Below, piece by piece: positions 28,625 through 37,258 of a DNA stretch of 64,000 nucleotides. The notes beneath the pieces were generated by a model. It had not been told where the DNA came from. It made no database searches and saw only the letters and a program-made list of their open reading frames with translations. Source of the DNA: an uncultured Microbacterium sp. (GTDB taxonomy: Bacteria; Actinomycetota; Actinomycetes; Actinomycetales; Microbacteriaceae); assembly GCF_945952435.1 (NCBI RefSeq), contig NZ_CAMFHZ010000006.1, positions 1-64,000 on the forward strand, in the 5' to 3' direction. Positions within the stretch are counted from its first letter, which is position 1. The number at the start of each line of letters is the position of its first letter. A program made the translations under genes and the position numbers.

Positions 28625-29730
28625 TGCCTCGCGTCCTCGTCGATCTTCTCTCCTACACCGGCACCAAAGGCGGTATGGAGACGTACACGCGCGAGCTCTA
28701 CCGCGCCCTGGGCGCGCTCGGAGACGATTGGGAGTATCTCGGTTTCGTCTCCCGCGAGGGTGCGGAGCTCGACCTTTCCTGGTTCCCCGGTCGGATCATC
28801 GAGTCGGGTATCAGCGGGGAGAACCGCTTCATCTGGGCGTGGGGAGAGCTGACGCAGGTCTCCCGCGCGGCGAACCGCGAACGAGCGGATCTGGTGCACT
28901 CGCCAGCGACGCTCGGGCCGCGGCGAACGAGGATGCCGGCAGTCGTGACGATGCACGACATGCTCTATTGGAGCCACCCCGAGCTGATGACGACTCCGCT
29001 CTACAGTGCCCCCGTGCGGTGGATGGAGAGGCAGACGGCGAGAAACGCCACGAGGATCGTGACAATCAGTCCGACCTCAAAGAACGAGCTGGTCAAGTAC
29101 CTGGGCGTCGCGCCCGACCATGTCGACGTCATCCCCCTCGCCGGACACGCCCCTCTCGACGTCGATCGTTCGCTGGCGGGCAGCGAAGGCCCGCTCATCC
29201 TCGCGATGGGCAACCGACGCCCCCACAAGAACTGGGGTGCGCTGATCCGCGCCGCCGCGCTCCTTCCTGCCTCGGAGAGGCCAAGGATCGTCATCACGGG
29301 CGGGCGGGGAGTCGATCCGCTGGCGGCGCAGGTGGAGGAGTATGGCGTGGGCGACGCCGTTGAGCTGCGAGGGTGGGTCGATGACGCGGAGGTTGCCCAC
29401 CTCTACTCGACGGCGACGGCCCTCGCCATCCCCTCTTTCGCCGAGGGCTTCTCCCTGCCCACGCTCGAGGCGATGGCCGCGGGGATACCGACCCTGCTCA
29501 GCGACATCGAGGTGCACCGGTACGTCGGCGGATCCGCCGCGCGCTTCTTCCCGCCGTCGGACGACCGGGCCCTGGCTGCGCTGATCGGACGGATCAGCAC
29601 GGATCCCGCCCTCGTCGCCGAGATGGTGCAAGCCGGGTTCGCGCAGGCCGCGACATTCACCTGGGAGAGGACGGCTCGCGAGACGAGAGCCGTGTTCGAG
29701 TCCGCCCTGTTACCGCCTGCGCGCGTCTGA
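28624..29730 (+). CDS. GT4-family glycosyltransferase
   Basis: 368 residues, GT-B fold. The N-terminal domain begins with LVDLLSYTGTKGGMETYTRELYRAL. The C-terminal donor domain has LILAMGNRRPHKNW and the nucleotide-sugar motif FAEGFSLPTLEAMAAGIPTL, whose E-x7-E retaining-GT4 pattern is intact. It probably adds mannose, rhamnose or a related sugar in the cytoplasm; the donor is not determined. The start codon overlaps the acyltransferase stop by one base. The gene ends at a bidirectional hairpin. Confidence 0.92.
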   Translation: MPRVLVDLLSYTGTKGGMETYTRELYRALGALGDDWEYLGFVSREGAELDLSWFPGRIIESGISGENRFIWAWGELTQVSRAANRERADLVHSPATLGPRRTRMPAVVTMHDMLYWSHPELMTTPLYSAPVRWMERQTARNATRIVTISPTSKNELVKYLGVAPDHVDVIPLAGHAPLDVDRSLAGSEGPLILAMGNRRPHKNWGALIRAAALLPASERPRIVITGGRGVDPLAAQVEEYGVGDAVELRGWVDDAEVAHLYSTATALAIPSFAEGFSLPTLEAMAAGIPTLLSDIEVHRYVGGSAARFFPPSDDRALAALIGRISTDPALVAEMVQAGFAQAATFTWERTARETRAVFESALLPPARV

Positions 29731-29735
29731 CCGTC

Positions 29736-29759
29736 GCTCCGGTCGGGTTCCGACGGAGC
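29736..29759. terminator. Bidirectional terminator hairpin
   Basis: An 11-nt left arm (29736-29746) pairs with a 10-nt right arm (29750-29759) with one bulged G and a 3-nt loop. It lies between the converging GT4 and flippase genes. Confidence 0.65.
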
Positions 29760-29775
29760 ACTCTTGCGCGAGCGC

Positions 29776-31002
29776 TCAGATCGCCGCGACGGCGCGCGTG
29801 CGCGCCAGACCCACGGCATGCATGACCGCACCCGCGATCGGGGCTGCCACGAGTGCGACGAGGATCCGGACGCTCGGCTCACCGGGAGTACTCAGCGCCG
29901 CCACGGTGACCATCGCGCTGAGCACCCAGCCGGCCACATACCAGCGGTGCCGCCCCGCCGCGAGCAAGGCGGGCCCGGTGATACAGAGAACGCCCGTGAG
30001 ACCGGCACTCGCCACGATCGCAGAGAAGACACCGCCGGGAAGTGCCTCGAAACGCGGATAGAACGCGTTCAGCAGAAGGGGGCCGAGCCACCACGCCAGC
30101 GCCCCAAGGACGGCGATGAGAGCGAGAAGAGCTCCGACCCAGCGCAGCACGACGGCCACGTGATTCCTGCTGTCCCGGAACTGTACGAGCAGATAGCCCT
30201 GGAGGGCGATGAGAGGGACGACCAGGGGTGCTCGAGTGAGGGAGATCACGAGGATCAGCGAGGCGAGCCAGCCCTCGCTGGCGTCCGGAGCGAACGCGCG
30301 GAGAAGAAGCGGCAGACCGCTGATCAGCGCCCCCGTGGCCAGCGACGCCACCAAGGTTGCCGAAGTGTTCCGGAAGAGCTGGCCTCGGCCAACATCCAGG
30401 CTGAGGTGAGCGGCGACATCCCGTCCCCGCCACGCCCAGATCACGATGACGGCGATCAGGAACGGAACGGCGATCGCCCAGCCCATCAGCACCGGGCTCG
30501 CGCCGAGCAGCAGGGCGACCCCGATCGTCCCCGCCCGTAGAAGCGAGTCGGCGATGGTCATCCCGCCCACACCCCGCCAGTCGCGCACTCCGTAGAGCGC
30601 GCCGCTCACCGCGGCGACGAGGCAGTATCCGAACGTGGCGACGGCGAGAGCGAGGACAAGAGCAACGGCGTCCGTGGAGAAGATACGAGGCCCGAGGATG
30701 AGGAACACGACGAGAACGATTGCCGCGGCGATGACGGCGACGACAGCGGTGAACGATCTCCATGTGCGGTATCCATCACCGGTCGAACCGGAGTGCGACG
30801 CGCGAGTGAGTTCCTGCTGCACCCCGGCCAAGCAGGAGACGACGAGGTAGGTCGCCGACCAGAAGGTCGTGAAGGTGAGATACGACGATCTCGTCAGCAG
30901 CGGCGGCACCAGCGCCTGGATCGCGTATCCGATTCCACCCGCCAGCACAGTAGCCAGCAGGATCGTCCGCAGCCCCTGGCCTGAGCGTGACCGCTCAGTC
31001 AT
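29776..31002 (-). CDS. Wzx-like oligosaccharide flippase (MATE/MVF class)
   Basis: 408 residues with 12 or so membrane helices, no soluble domain, and the general profile of polysaccharide-biosynthesis flippases (for example YLTFTTFWSATYLVVSCLAGVQQELTRAS near the start). It would flip polyprenyl-linked repeat units across the membrane. ATG 31002 overlaps the DUF2304 gene end by 8 bp; an in-frame ATG at 31020 is possible. The assignment rests on topology and context more than on diagnostic motifs. Confidence 0.75.
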   Translation of the reverse strand: MTERSRSGQGLRTILLATVLAGGIGYAIQALVPPLLTRSSYLTFTTFWSATYLVVSCLAGVQQELTRASHSGSTGDGYRTWRSFTAVVAVIAAAIVLVVFLILGPRIFSTDAVALVLALAVATFGYCLVAAVSGALYGVRDWRGVGGMTIADSLLRAGTIGVALLLGASPVLMGWAIAVPFLIAVIVIWAWRGRDVAAHLSLDVGRGQLFRNTSATLVASLATGALISGLPLLLRAFAPDASEGWLASLILVISLTRAPLVVPLIALQGYLLVQFRDSRNHVAVVLRWVGALLALIAVLGALAWWLGPLLLNAFYPRFEALPGGVFSAIVASAGLTGVLCITGPALLAAGRHRWYVAGWVLSAMVTVAALSTPGEPSVRILVALVAAPIAGAVMHAVGLARTRAVAAI

Positions 31003-31393
31003 GACGAGGCGGCTCGCCATCCCGCGAGGGGCACCCGGATTCGAGACTCCGGACGCGGCGCGCAAGGCCGTCGTAATCCGCGCGCAGGATCGCGAGCTCC
31101 TCCGCCGCGCGACGAATCTCGTCCTCGGCCTGCGAGAGCTCCCAGGAGAGATGCAGGGCGACGCCCAGCAGCAGCAGGATTGCCATCGCGAAGAGGAGGT
31201 TCGCGGGCAGAGCGACGCCGAACGCGGCGGTCAGCCCCGAGAGCAGGCCGGGGAACAGCCCGAGGATCAGGATCCCGATGCCGATGATGATCCACAGCGC
31301 AGCGTACTTCTCGCGCAGCCGCCGGGTGAGCAGAAGCGCGGTGACCACGGCGAGCATCACGACGGCGAGGGCGACGCCGGTGAGGGCGATCAT
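30995..31393 (-). CDS. DUF2304 small membrane protein
   Basis: 132 residues, three membrane helices (about 3-22, 32-52, 66-85) and a C-terminal coiled-coil-like helix (LSQAEDEIRRAAEELAILRADYD). It matches DUF2304, routinely encoded next to a dolichol-phosphate-mannose-synthase-like GT2, exactly as here. It may anchor or regulate that transferase (inference). ATG 31393 overlaps the upstream GT2 stop (ATGA). Confidence 0.9.
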   Translation of the reverse strand: MIALTGVALAVVMLAVVTALLLTRRLREKYAALWIIIGIGILILGLFPGLLSGLTAAFGVALPANLLFAMAILLLLGVALHLSWELSQAEDEIRRAAEELAILRADYDGLARRVRSLESGCPSRDGEPPRHD

Positions 31394-32127
31394 GCGCTCT
31401 CCTCCGTGCGGCGAGGGGTGCGGGGGCGCCGGAGCAGCGCCAGTCCCAACGCGAGCACCGAGCGCGCGAGATAGACGGTCGATCCGAATGCCCCCTGGCT
31501 CGGGGTGCCATGCGCACGGGGCCTCATCGCGACGGGGACCTGGGTCACACGCAATCCTGCGTGGCAGGCGACGACCAGCGAGTCGAGGGTGTCGCCGAGA
31601 TACTCCGCCGGGTAGTACTTGACGTACTGGTCGATGGCTCGGGCGTTCGCGGCACGGAAGCCGCTCGTCACATCGGTGAGCGTGGTGCGGGCCACCCGCG
31701 AAACGATCGCAGCGAGGACCACCATGGCCCAGCGACGCGGCCCGCGCACCTTGTAGTCTCCGACGTCGCTGAACCGGGCACCGATCGAGATGTCCGCGTT
31801 CTCGAGCCCCGCGACCACGCGCTCGATGTCCGCAGGGTTGTGCTGACCATCGGCGTCGACCTGGATCACCCTGCGGTAGCCATTGCGCTGCGCGTAGGTG
31901 AAGCCCGTGCGCATCGCACCGCCCACCCCGAGATTGAAGGGCAGGGTCAGGACAGTGGCTCCGGCTTCACGAGCGACCTGCGAGGTCGCATCGACCGAGC
32001 CGTCGTCGACCACGGCGACATGGAAGTCTTTTCCGGCAGTGAGAATCTCGCGCACGGTGTTGCCGACGTTGCGCTCTTCGTTCCAGGCCGGCACGATCAC
32101 CAGCACGGTGTCGGCAGTCTGCGTCAT
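31390..32127 (-). CDS. GT2 polyprenyl-phosphate sugar transferase (DPM1-like)
   Basis: 245 residues. The GT-A core has VLVIVPAWNEERNV at the start, VDDGSVDAT, the metal-binding DADGQHNPADIERVV and the conserved TDVTSGFRAANARAI. This pattern is typical of polyprenyl-phosphate mannose or glucose synthases. The lipid-linked sugar would feed GT-C or membrane transferases acting outside, such as the DUF2142 or ligase-like proteins of this locus (inference). ATG 32127 lies 9 nt from TAGACT, so any leader is very short. It heads the DUF2304-flippase operon. Confidence 0.9.
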   Translation of the reverse strand: MTQTADTVLVIVPAWNEERNVGNTVREILTAGKDFHVAVVDDGSVDATSQVAREAGATVLTLPFNLGVGGAMRTGFTYAQRNGYRRVIQVDADGQHNPADIERVVAGLENADISIGARFSDVGDYKVRGPRRWAMVVLAAIVSRVARTTLTDVTSGFRAANARAIDQYVKYYPAEYLGDTLDSLVVACHAGLRVTQVPVAMRPRAHGTPSQGAFGSTVYLARSVLALGLALLRRPRTPRRTEESA

Positions 32128-32136
32128 AATGCCCTC

Positions 32137-32142
32137 AGTCTA
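32137..32142 (-). promoter_or_regulatory. -10 element of the GT2-DUF2304-flippase operon (TAGACT)
   Basis: TAGACT on the minus strand with a 9-nt gap to ATG 32127; near-leaderless. Confidence 0.5.
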
Positions 32143-32194
32143 TCTGCGCGTCGGTCCCCGACCGGACGAGGCGATTCCGCAACGGCGACGACGT

Positions 32195-34033
32195 CTAGGC
32201 CTCCCGAGGCGCGAACAGCGACGACCAGGTCTCGGCGTCGGAGAGCGCGGAGGCCTGCGCGCGGTATTCGCGCGCGAGCGCCGGCCACCGCCACCACAGA
32301 ACGACGGCCGACCGCATCGCGCCGAGAAGATGATGGAGCGCGCGCCGACGATCGCGCTGAAGGAGGAAACCGCTCCCACTCGCCGCCGCATGAAGAAAGG
32401 TCCTATCGGTCAGCCCGAGAGACCACCACTTGCCGTCCTCGCGGCGCAGGCCCGTCACTGCAGACGGCGAAACGGAGCGCACAGGACGGAACTGGTGCGC
32501 GACCACCCTGATCAGGCGTCCGATAGTGGCCGCCGAGCCGCGAGGAGCGACGGGGCGCACCGCGCGCACATCCACGGACAGGTCTGTCGCAGCGATCTGT
32601 GTCTGCTCCTCTTCCGCGAGCACGGTGCGGACGACGCCGGGCGTGGAGCGGAACTTCGCGATGAGATGATCGGGCCCCTCGAGGACGTCGCGAACAGCGC
32701 GGCGACGGACCGCCGCGGATCCGTATTGCGCGCAGAGCACGTGATTGACGTCCAACGCCACGATGTCGCGCAGCAGTGCCCCTCCCCGTCGGTACGGTGA
32801 GTGGATCAGAGCGGCGACAAGCCGATTGTGGAGCTGGTAATAGGCCTGCCAGTCGAGCCCGTCGTCCTTGACGGTCCACGGCACGTGCCACAGGGCGGCG
32901 CCGGGGAGCGTCAGCGTAGGGTGTCCGCTCCGTGCAGCCCGCAGTGCGTACTCGGCGTCGTCCCACTTGATGAACAGCGGCAAAGACGCTCCGAGGGCAC
33001 GCACGACGGACAGGGGAATCAGACACATCCACCACCCGTTGAAGTCGACATGACTCGGCTCGCTCAGGACCGGTGCCCGGTCTGGACGCGCCTCGGAGAC
33101 ATCGAGCCCCGCGAGCGCGGGGCTCACAGGCTCCCACCAGAATCTCCGGCGTTCCACACGCTCACCCCAGGAGTGCACACGCGTGGGCTCGGTCAAGCGC
33201 AGCATGTGCGCGCCGATCAAGGGCTCATCCTGGGCGTACTCCGCCCGCGTGAGCATCCGCGACAGCGACTCGGGCTCGAGGACGACGTCGTCGTCCAGGA
33301 TGAGGACATGACTGGCCTCCGTGGACAGCGCCTTCAGCATCCCGCGACTGAAGCCCCCCGAGCCGCCGAGGTTGTCCTGCTCGATGACCACCAGCCGATC
33401 CCCCCAAGGCGCCGCGGCCGCCGCGAAGTCGGGATGGGCATGGATCCGATGGTTCCCTTGATCGGCGACGACGACCTGCAGGATCCGCTCCTGCACGACA
33501 GTCTCGTCGGCCAGGCGCGCGATCAGGGCGACACAGTCGTCCGCTCGGTTGAAGGTCGTGATCGCAATCGACGCCATCGCGGGCTCTCGTGCCGGAGCCG
33601 GTGCAGCCCACGTCATCTCGCTGATCGTCGCCGTTCGCTCCGCGTCCACGACGAACCAGAGCCACCCTGCCGAGCGGTCGTCGAGCAGCACCGTCGTGGT
33701 GAACCCGCCGACGGCGATGGAATCGGCGATCTCGTGCACGGACCCGGCCGCATCGGTTCCAAGAACGCGGATCCGGACGGATCCGTCGACCGTACCCGCG
33801 AGGCGCAGCCGGTCGATCCCCGATCCCTGCCAGGCCACCCTCGGAACAGCGCCGAAGTACGTGGCGAACGACGCATGCGTTCCCGCCTCGAGCCTCAGCG
33901 CGGTCCGCGAGAGGATCTCGCCCGCGCCCTGGAGCGCGACGTAGAGCTCCTGCGTCCCCGGCGGCACGTGCGCGTCGGGAAGGACAACTCTTTGGACGAC
34001 CCGCCACTCACCGCTGTCCCCGGAGCTCGTCAA
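32195..34033 (-). CDS. GlfT2-like galactofuranosyltransferase
   Basis: 612 residues. The N-terminal beta-rich region (about 10-145) matches the extra domain of GlfT2. The GT-A domain starts at MASIAITTFNRADDC; NLGGSGGFSRG and the metal-binding LDDDV (about 246-250) follow. FNGWWMC (about 331-337), FIKWDDAEYALRA (acid pair about 358-359) and LWHVPW (His about 383) correspond to the acceptor and base residues of mycobacterial GlfT2. The C-terminal helical domain is present. The bifunctional mycobacterial enzyme makes alternating beta-1,5/1,6 galactan; linkage here is unknown. The start is TTG 34033, overlapping the upstream stop by 4 bp. Confidence 0.9.
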   Translation of the reverse strand: MTSSGDSGEWRVVQRVVLPDAHVPPGTQELYVALQGAGEILSRTALRLEAGTHASFATYFGAVPRVAWQGSGIDRLRLAGTVDGSVRIRVLGTDAAGSVHEIADSIAVGGFTTTVLLDDRSAGWLWFVVDAERTATISEMTWAAPAPAREPAMASIAITTFNRADDCVALIARLADETVVQERILQVVVADQGNHRIHAHPDFAAAAAPWGDRLVVIEQDNLGGSGGFSRGMLKALSTEASHVLILDDDVVLEPESLSRMLTRAEYAQDEPLIGAHMLRLTEPTRVHSWGERVERRRFWWEPVSPALAGLDVSEARPDRAPVLSEPSHVDFNGWWMCLIPLSVVRALGASLPLFIKWDDAEYALRAARSGHPTLTLPGAALWHVPWTVKDDGLDWQAYYQLHNRLVAALIHSPYRRGGALLRDIVALDVNHVLCAQYGSAAVRRRAVRDVLEGPDHLIAKFRSTPGVVRTVLAEEEQTQIAATDLSVDVRAVRPVAPRGSAATIGRLIRVVAHQFRPVRSVSPSAVTGLRREDGKWWSLGLTDRTFLHAAASGSGFLLQRDRRRALHHLLGAMRSAVVLWWRWPALAREYRAQASALSDAETWSSLFAPREA

Positions 34034-34959
34034 CGCATCCGCCTTGCCTGGCGACGCCGTCGCAGGACGTCCACGAGCCGCTGACCGACCGTGCGCCGTT
34101 CATCGAGCTGCCGAGCCACCTCGTCCTGCACATAGCGGGCGAGGAAGAGAGGCAGGCCGTCGCCGTGCCCCGCGACGTAGGAACGCAGGGCTTGATCCCT
34201 GACCATCCGGTCGTAGAAATCGTGGTCATCACCCAGGACGAACATGCTGTTCCCCAGCGCCCCGACCGCCGTGGGACGCTGCATCCAGTACGCGCGCACC
34301 TTGTCGCCGAGGAATCCGATCGGATACCGCGCGGCGACCCTCAGATTGAACTCCCAGTCCTCGGCCGCATGGATATCCTCGCGGTAGTCCCCGACCTCGT
34401 CGTGCAGTCGTCGCCGATATAGATAGGCGATGGGCACGAACCTGTTCACCTGGAGGAGCTCCGCGTAGCTGATGCTACGAAGGGTGGGCCAGAACGGCAC
34501 CCTCCCCGTCTCCTCGAATCCGTTCGTCGTCTCCCGCTCGTAGACGATCTCGGTACGGGCGACCACCCCGCCGTCGCCAGGATGCGCATCGAGCCACGCC
34601 GCCGTCGCCTCCAAGAACCCGGGATCCCAGAGGTCGTCATCGTCATGCAGCACCACGTAGTCGGTCGTGACACCGTGAACACCCGCGTTGGCCGCGGCGG
34701 AACGCCCGAGCCCGTTCGGGTGATGGATCGTGCTGATGCGGCCTCGCGCTCGGTCGTGGAACCGTTCGACGACCTCGTCGACCGCGTCCGCGTCACCGCC
34801 ATCGTTGACGACGACCGCGACCCACGAGTCGAACCGCTGAGCGAGGATGTCTTCGAGCGCGCGGGTGAGCATCGTCGGCCGATCCTTGGTGCGCAGGACG
34901 ATGCCGATTCGGGCCTCCGACGCGATCTGCGCGACCTCTTCCGAGGGTTTCGTGACCAC
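34030..34959 (-). CDS. GT2 glycosyltransferase
   Basis: 309 residues. IGIVLRTKDRPTMLTRALEDILAQ opens the GT-A fold. NDGGDADAVDEVV and LHDDDDLWDPGFLEA supply the metal-binding aspartates, and EDWEFNLRVAARYPIGFL gives the acceptor-side ED motif. The C-terminal helix is strongly basic (RRRRQARRM), suggesting membrane association. GTG 34959 is preceded by AGGAGGG. It is co-translated with the GlfT2-like gene and divergent from the CgeB-like gene. The sugar donor is unknown. Confidence 0.9.
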   Translation of the reverse strand: MVTKPSEEVAQIASEARIGIVLRTKDRPTMLTRALEDILAQRFDSWVAVVVNDGGDADAVDEVVERFHDRARGRISTIHHPNGLGRSAAANAGVHGVTTDYVVLHDDDDLWDPGFLEATAAWLDAHPGDGGVVARTEIVYERETTNGFEETGRVPFWPTLRSISYAELLQVNRFVPIAYLYRRRLHDEVGDYREDIHAAEDWEFNLRVAARYPIGFLGDKVRAYWMQRPTAVGALGNSMFVLGDDHDFYDRMVRDQALRSYVAGHGDGLPLFLARYVQDEVARQLDERRTVGQRLVDVLRRRRQARRMR

Positions 34960-35004
34960 GACGTGTCCCTCCTGCTCACCGACCGTTCGAGGCTATCACC
35001 CACA

Positions 35005-35010
35005 TAGAAT
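35005..35010 (+). promoter_or_regulatory. Leaderless -10 element of the CgeB-like gene (TAGAAT)
   Basis: TAGAAT, 6-nt gap to GTG 35017, no Shine-Dalgarno. This supports GTG 35017 over the in-frame ATG at 35026. Confidence 0.6.
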
Positions 35011-35016
35011 CTGAAC

Positions 35017-37161
35017 GTGCTGAGCATGCTGAGGGCGCTGTGGCGCCGATCCCGGGCCCATCCGGTGGTCGGAGACGCGTTGCGCGCCGTCGACAGGATC
35101 TGGTGGGCGCACACGATCCGCCGCTCCGGAATCGTCGACGTCGACTTCGTCCGCGCCCAGTATCCCGCCCGGCGCATCGGTCTGCGCCGCGCGGTCCGGG
35201 CGTATGTCCGAGGCGGATTCCGATACGGCATGGCGGTCAATCCGCTGTTCCTCGAACAGTACGTCTCGGCGCAGCTTCCCGACGCGGGACGTGTTCCCGC
35301 GCTCTACGCGTACCTCGTCGCCGACGCGTCCCGCATCGACACGACTCCGGCCTGGAACGCCGCGGAGTACGCCGCGACGCACGCAGCCGCCGCGACCGCC
35401 AACGGCGGCCCGGTGGGGCACGCGTGGCGGAGCGCTCTCGGGGGTGCTCGACTGCGAATGCGCTCGGGACGCTCCCTGGACGCGGTCGATCTGCGCCGAT
35501 CGGCCGGCGCGGTCGACATCGTTCCTCCGCGCCCAGCGGTTCCGGGGGACGCCGCGCTCCTCTCGGACGACCGTCGGGAGCCCTGCCTGATCGTGCTCCG
35601 CCTCGGACCTGACGATGCCGACGGTCGCAGCCTCGCTCAGCTCTGCTCACTTCTGGCCGAACCCGAGGCAGACACCCTGCGCGTGCTGCTCCATGCGCCC
35701 GAGAAGTCGAGCGGGGACCTCCTGGTCGCCGCCCGTCTGCTCGCTCTCTCCGACCCCCGGGTCGGCCTGGCCAGCTCGGTGCCCGGGGAGCCTGCCACCG
35801 GCGAGATTCTGATCGTGCGCGAGCCGGAGACCGATGTCGATGCGGACGCTCTGAGCGCGCTGCGCGTCGCGGCCCGCCACGGGCCCGTGGCGCCCTTGGT
35901 CCTCGCCGCGGACGGAACGATAGCGTCCGCGGGCTACGTCGTGCACGACGAAGCGGCTTTCGCGTTCTTGAAGGGTCTTCCCGCCGAGGACGCACGCATG
36001 TTCGGGGAGACATGCCCCTCGGCGATCCTGCACGCCCCGGTTCTCGCCCGACGGGTCGGCGACGACACCGCGCCGCGCGTCCTGCTGCACGCGACGGCGA
36101 TCACGCGGGCGCCGAACCCCGAGGCCGTTTCCGCACCCGATCATCCGGACACGCCCGTCCCCCCGCTCGGGCGTGGCCTCGCCGTCGATCGTTGGTCCGT
36201 GAACGGACCCGTGCTCGGCCGCACACGGAGCACGTTCGCACTTCACGACGGCACGACGGTCCCCCGGCTGCGCTGGGCGATCAAGACGGCCGCCCCCGCA
36301 GGTCCTCGCGGCGAGAATTGGGGCGAAACGCACTTCGCGCGGGCGCTGGCGGCGGCGCTCGAAAGGCTCGGGCAGTTCGCCGCCGTCGACGCTCACCCCG
36401 CGACGCATCGGATCAGCTCCGCGCTCGACGATGTCTCGCTCGTCCTTCGGGGGCCCCGACGCATCGATCCGACCGCATCCGGTCTGCAGCTGCTGTGGAT
36501 CATCAGCCACCCCGATGAGATCACCCTGGAGGAGATCGCGGGCTTCGATCGAGTCTTCGCCGCTTCCCGCTCCTGGGCAGCGTCTGCGACGGAGCGCTTC
36601 ACACGCACGGTCGAGCCGTTGCTGCAATGCACAGACGCGATACGCTTCCATCCGACGGGCGCGGAAAGAGATCGCGACATCGTGTTCGTCGGCAACGCTC
36701 GCGGCCTCCACCGGCCTGCCGTCATCGCGCCGATCGCCGCGGGGCTGCCGCTGCGCGTCTACGGACCGGACTGGCGCGGCTACATCCCGGCATCACACAT
36801 CGCCGCCACTGGTATCGAGAACGACGCCCTCCCTCTGCGCTACGAGACGGCGGGCGCGGTGCTCAACGATCACTGGCCGGCGATGCAGCGGCACGGGTTC
36901 ATCTCCAACCGCCCCTACGACGTCCTCGCCGCCGGCGGCCGCGTGATCAGTGATGAGGTCGAAGGGATCAGCGCCGAGTTCGACGGCGTGGTACCCACGT
37001 TCCGTACCGGCGCTGAGCTCGTCGATCTTCTCTCGAACGACCTGGACACGCTGTTCCCCTCCGCCGATGAACTCGCGAGGGTCAGCGCTCTGGTGCGCCA
37101 CCGTGACTCTTTCGACGCCCGCGCGCGACTTCTGCTCGACCTCGCGGTCGCCGCTCGCTGA
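35017..37161 (+). CDS. CgeB-like glycosyltransferase with a long uncharacterised N-terminal region
   Basis: 714 residues. The C-terminal ~320 residues look like a GT-B transferase of the CgeB/Glyco_trans_1_2 type: GENWGETHFARALAAALERLG, LLWIISHPDEIT, IVFVGNARGLHRPAVI, YGPDWRGYIP and RYETAGAVLNDHWPAMQRHGFISNRPYDVLAAGG. The first ~390 residues have no motif I recognise; residues 180-330 could be a degenerate nucleotide-sugar or GT2-like fold. It is probably a bifunctional or scaffolded transferase. Leaderless GTG start. The donor is unknown. Confidence 0.85.
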   Translation: MLSMLRALWRRSRAHPVVGDALRAVDRIWWAHTIRRSGIVDVDFVRAQYPARRIGLRRAVRAYVRGGFRYGMAVNPLFLEQYVSAQLPDAGRVPALYAYLVADASRIDTTPAWNAAEYAATHAAAATANGGPVGHAWRSALGGARLRMRSGRSLDAVDLRRSAGAVDIVPPRPAVPGDAALLSDDRREPCLIVLRLGPDDADGRSLAQLCSLLAEPEADTLRVLLHAPEKSSGDLLVAARLLALSDPRVGLASSVPGEPATGEILIVREPETDVDADALSALRVAARHGPVAPLVLAADGTIASAGYVVHDEAAFAFLKGLPAEDARMFGETCPSAILHAPVLARRVGDDTAPRVLLHATAITRAPNPEAVSAPDHPDTPVPPLGRGLAVDRWSVNGPVLGRTRSTFALHDGTTVPRLRWAIKTAAPAGPRGENWGETHFARALAAALERLGQFAAVDAHPATHRISSALDDVSLVLRGPRRIDPTASGLQLLWIISHPDEITLEEIAGFDRVFAASRSWAASATERFTRTVEPLLQCTDAIRFHPTGAERDRDIVFVGNARGLHRPAVIAPIAAGLPLRVYGPDWRGYIPASHIAATGIENDALPLRYETAGAVLNDHWPAMQRHGFISNRPYDVLAAGGRVISDEVEGISAEFDGVVPTFRTGAELVDLLSNDLDTLFPSADELARVSALVRHRDSFDARARLLLDLAVAAR

Positions 37162-37245
37162 CGTCCCTCCACGCGCGCTCGCGGATGGCGCCACCCGCGC
37201 CGCGACGGGCATCGCCGTGACGGAAGGCCCGCTCGGCCTCGGCAA

Positions 37246-37251
37246 TAGACT
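37246..37251 (+). promoter_or_regulatory. Leaderless -10 element of the DUF2142 gene (TAGACT)
   Basis: TAGACT with a 7-nt gap to ATG 37259 and no Shine-Dalgarno. Confidence 0.6.
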
Positions 37252-37258
37252 GGGAATC

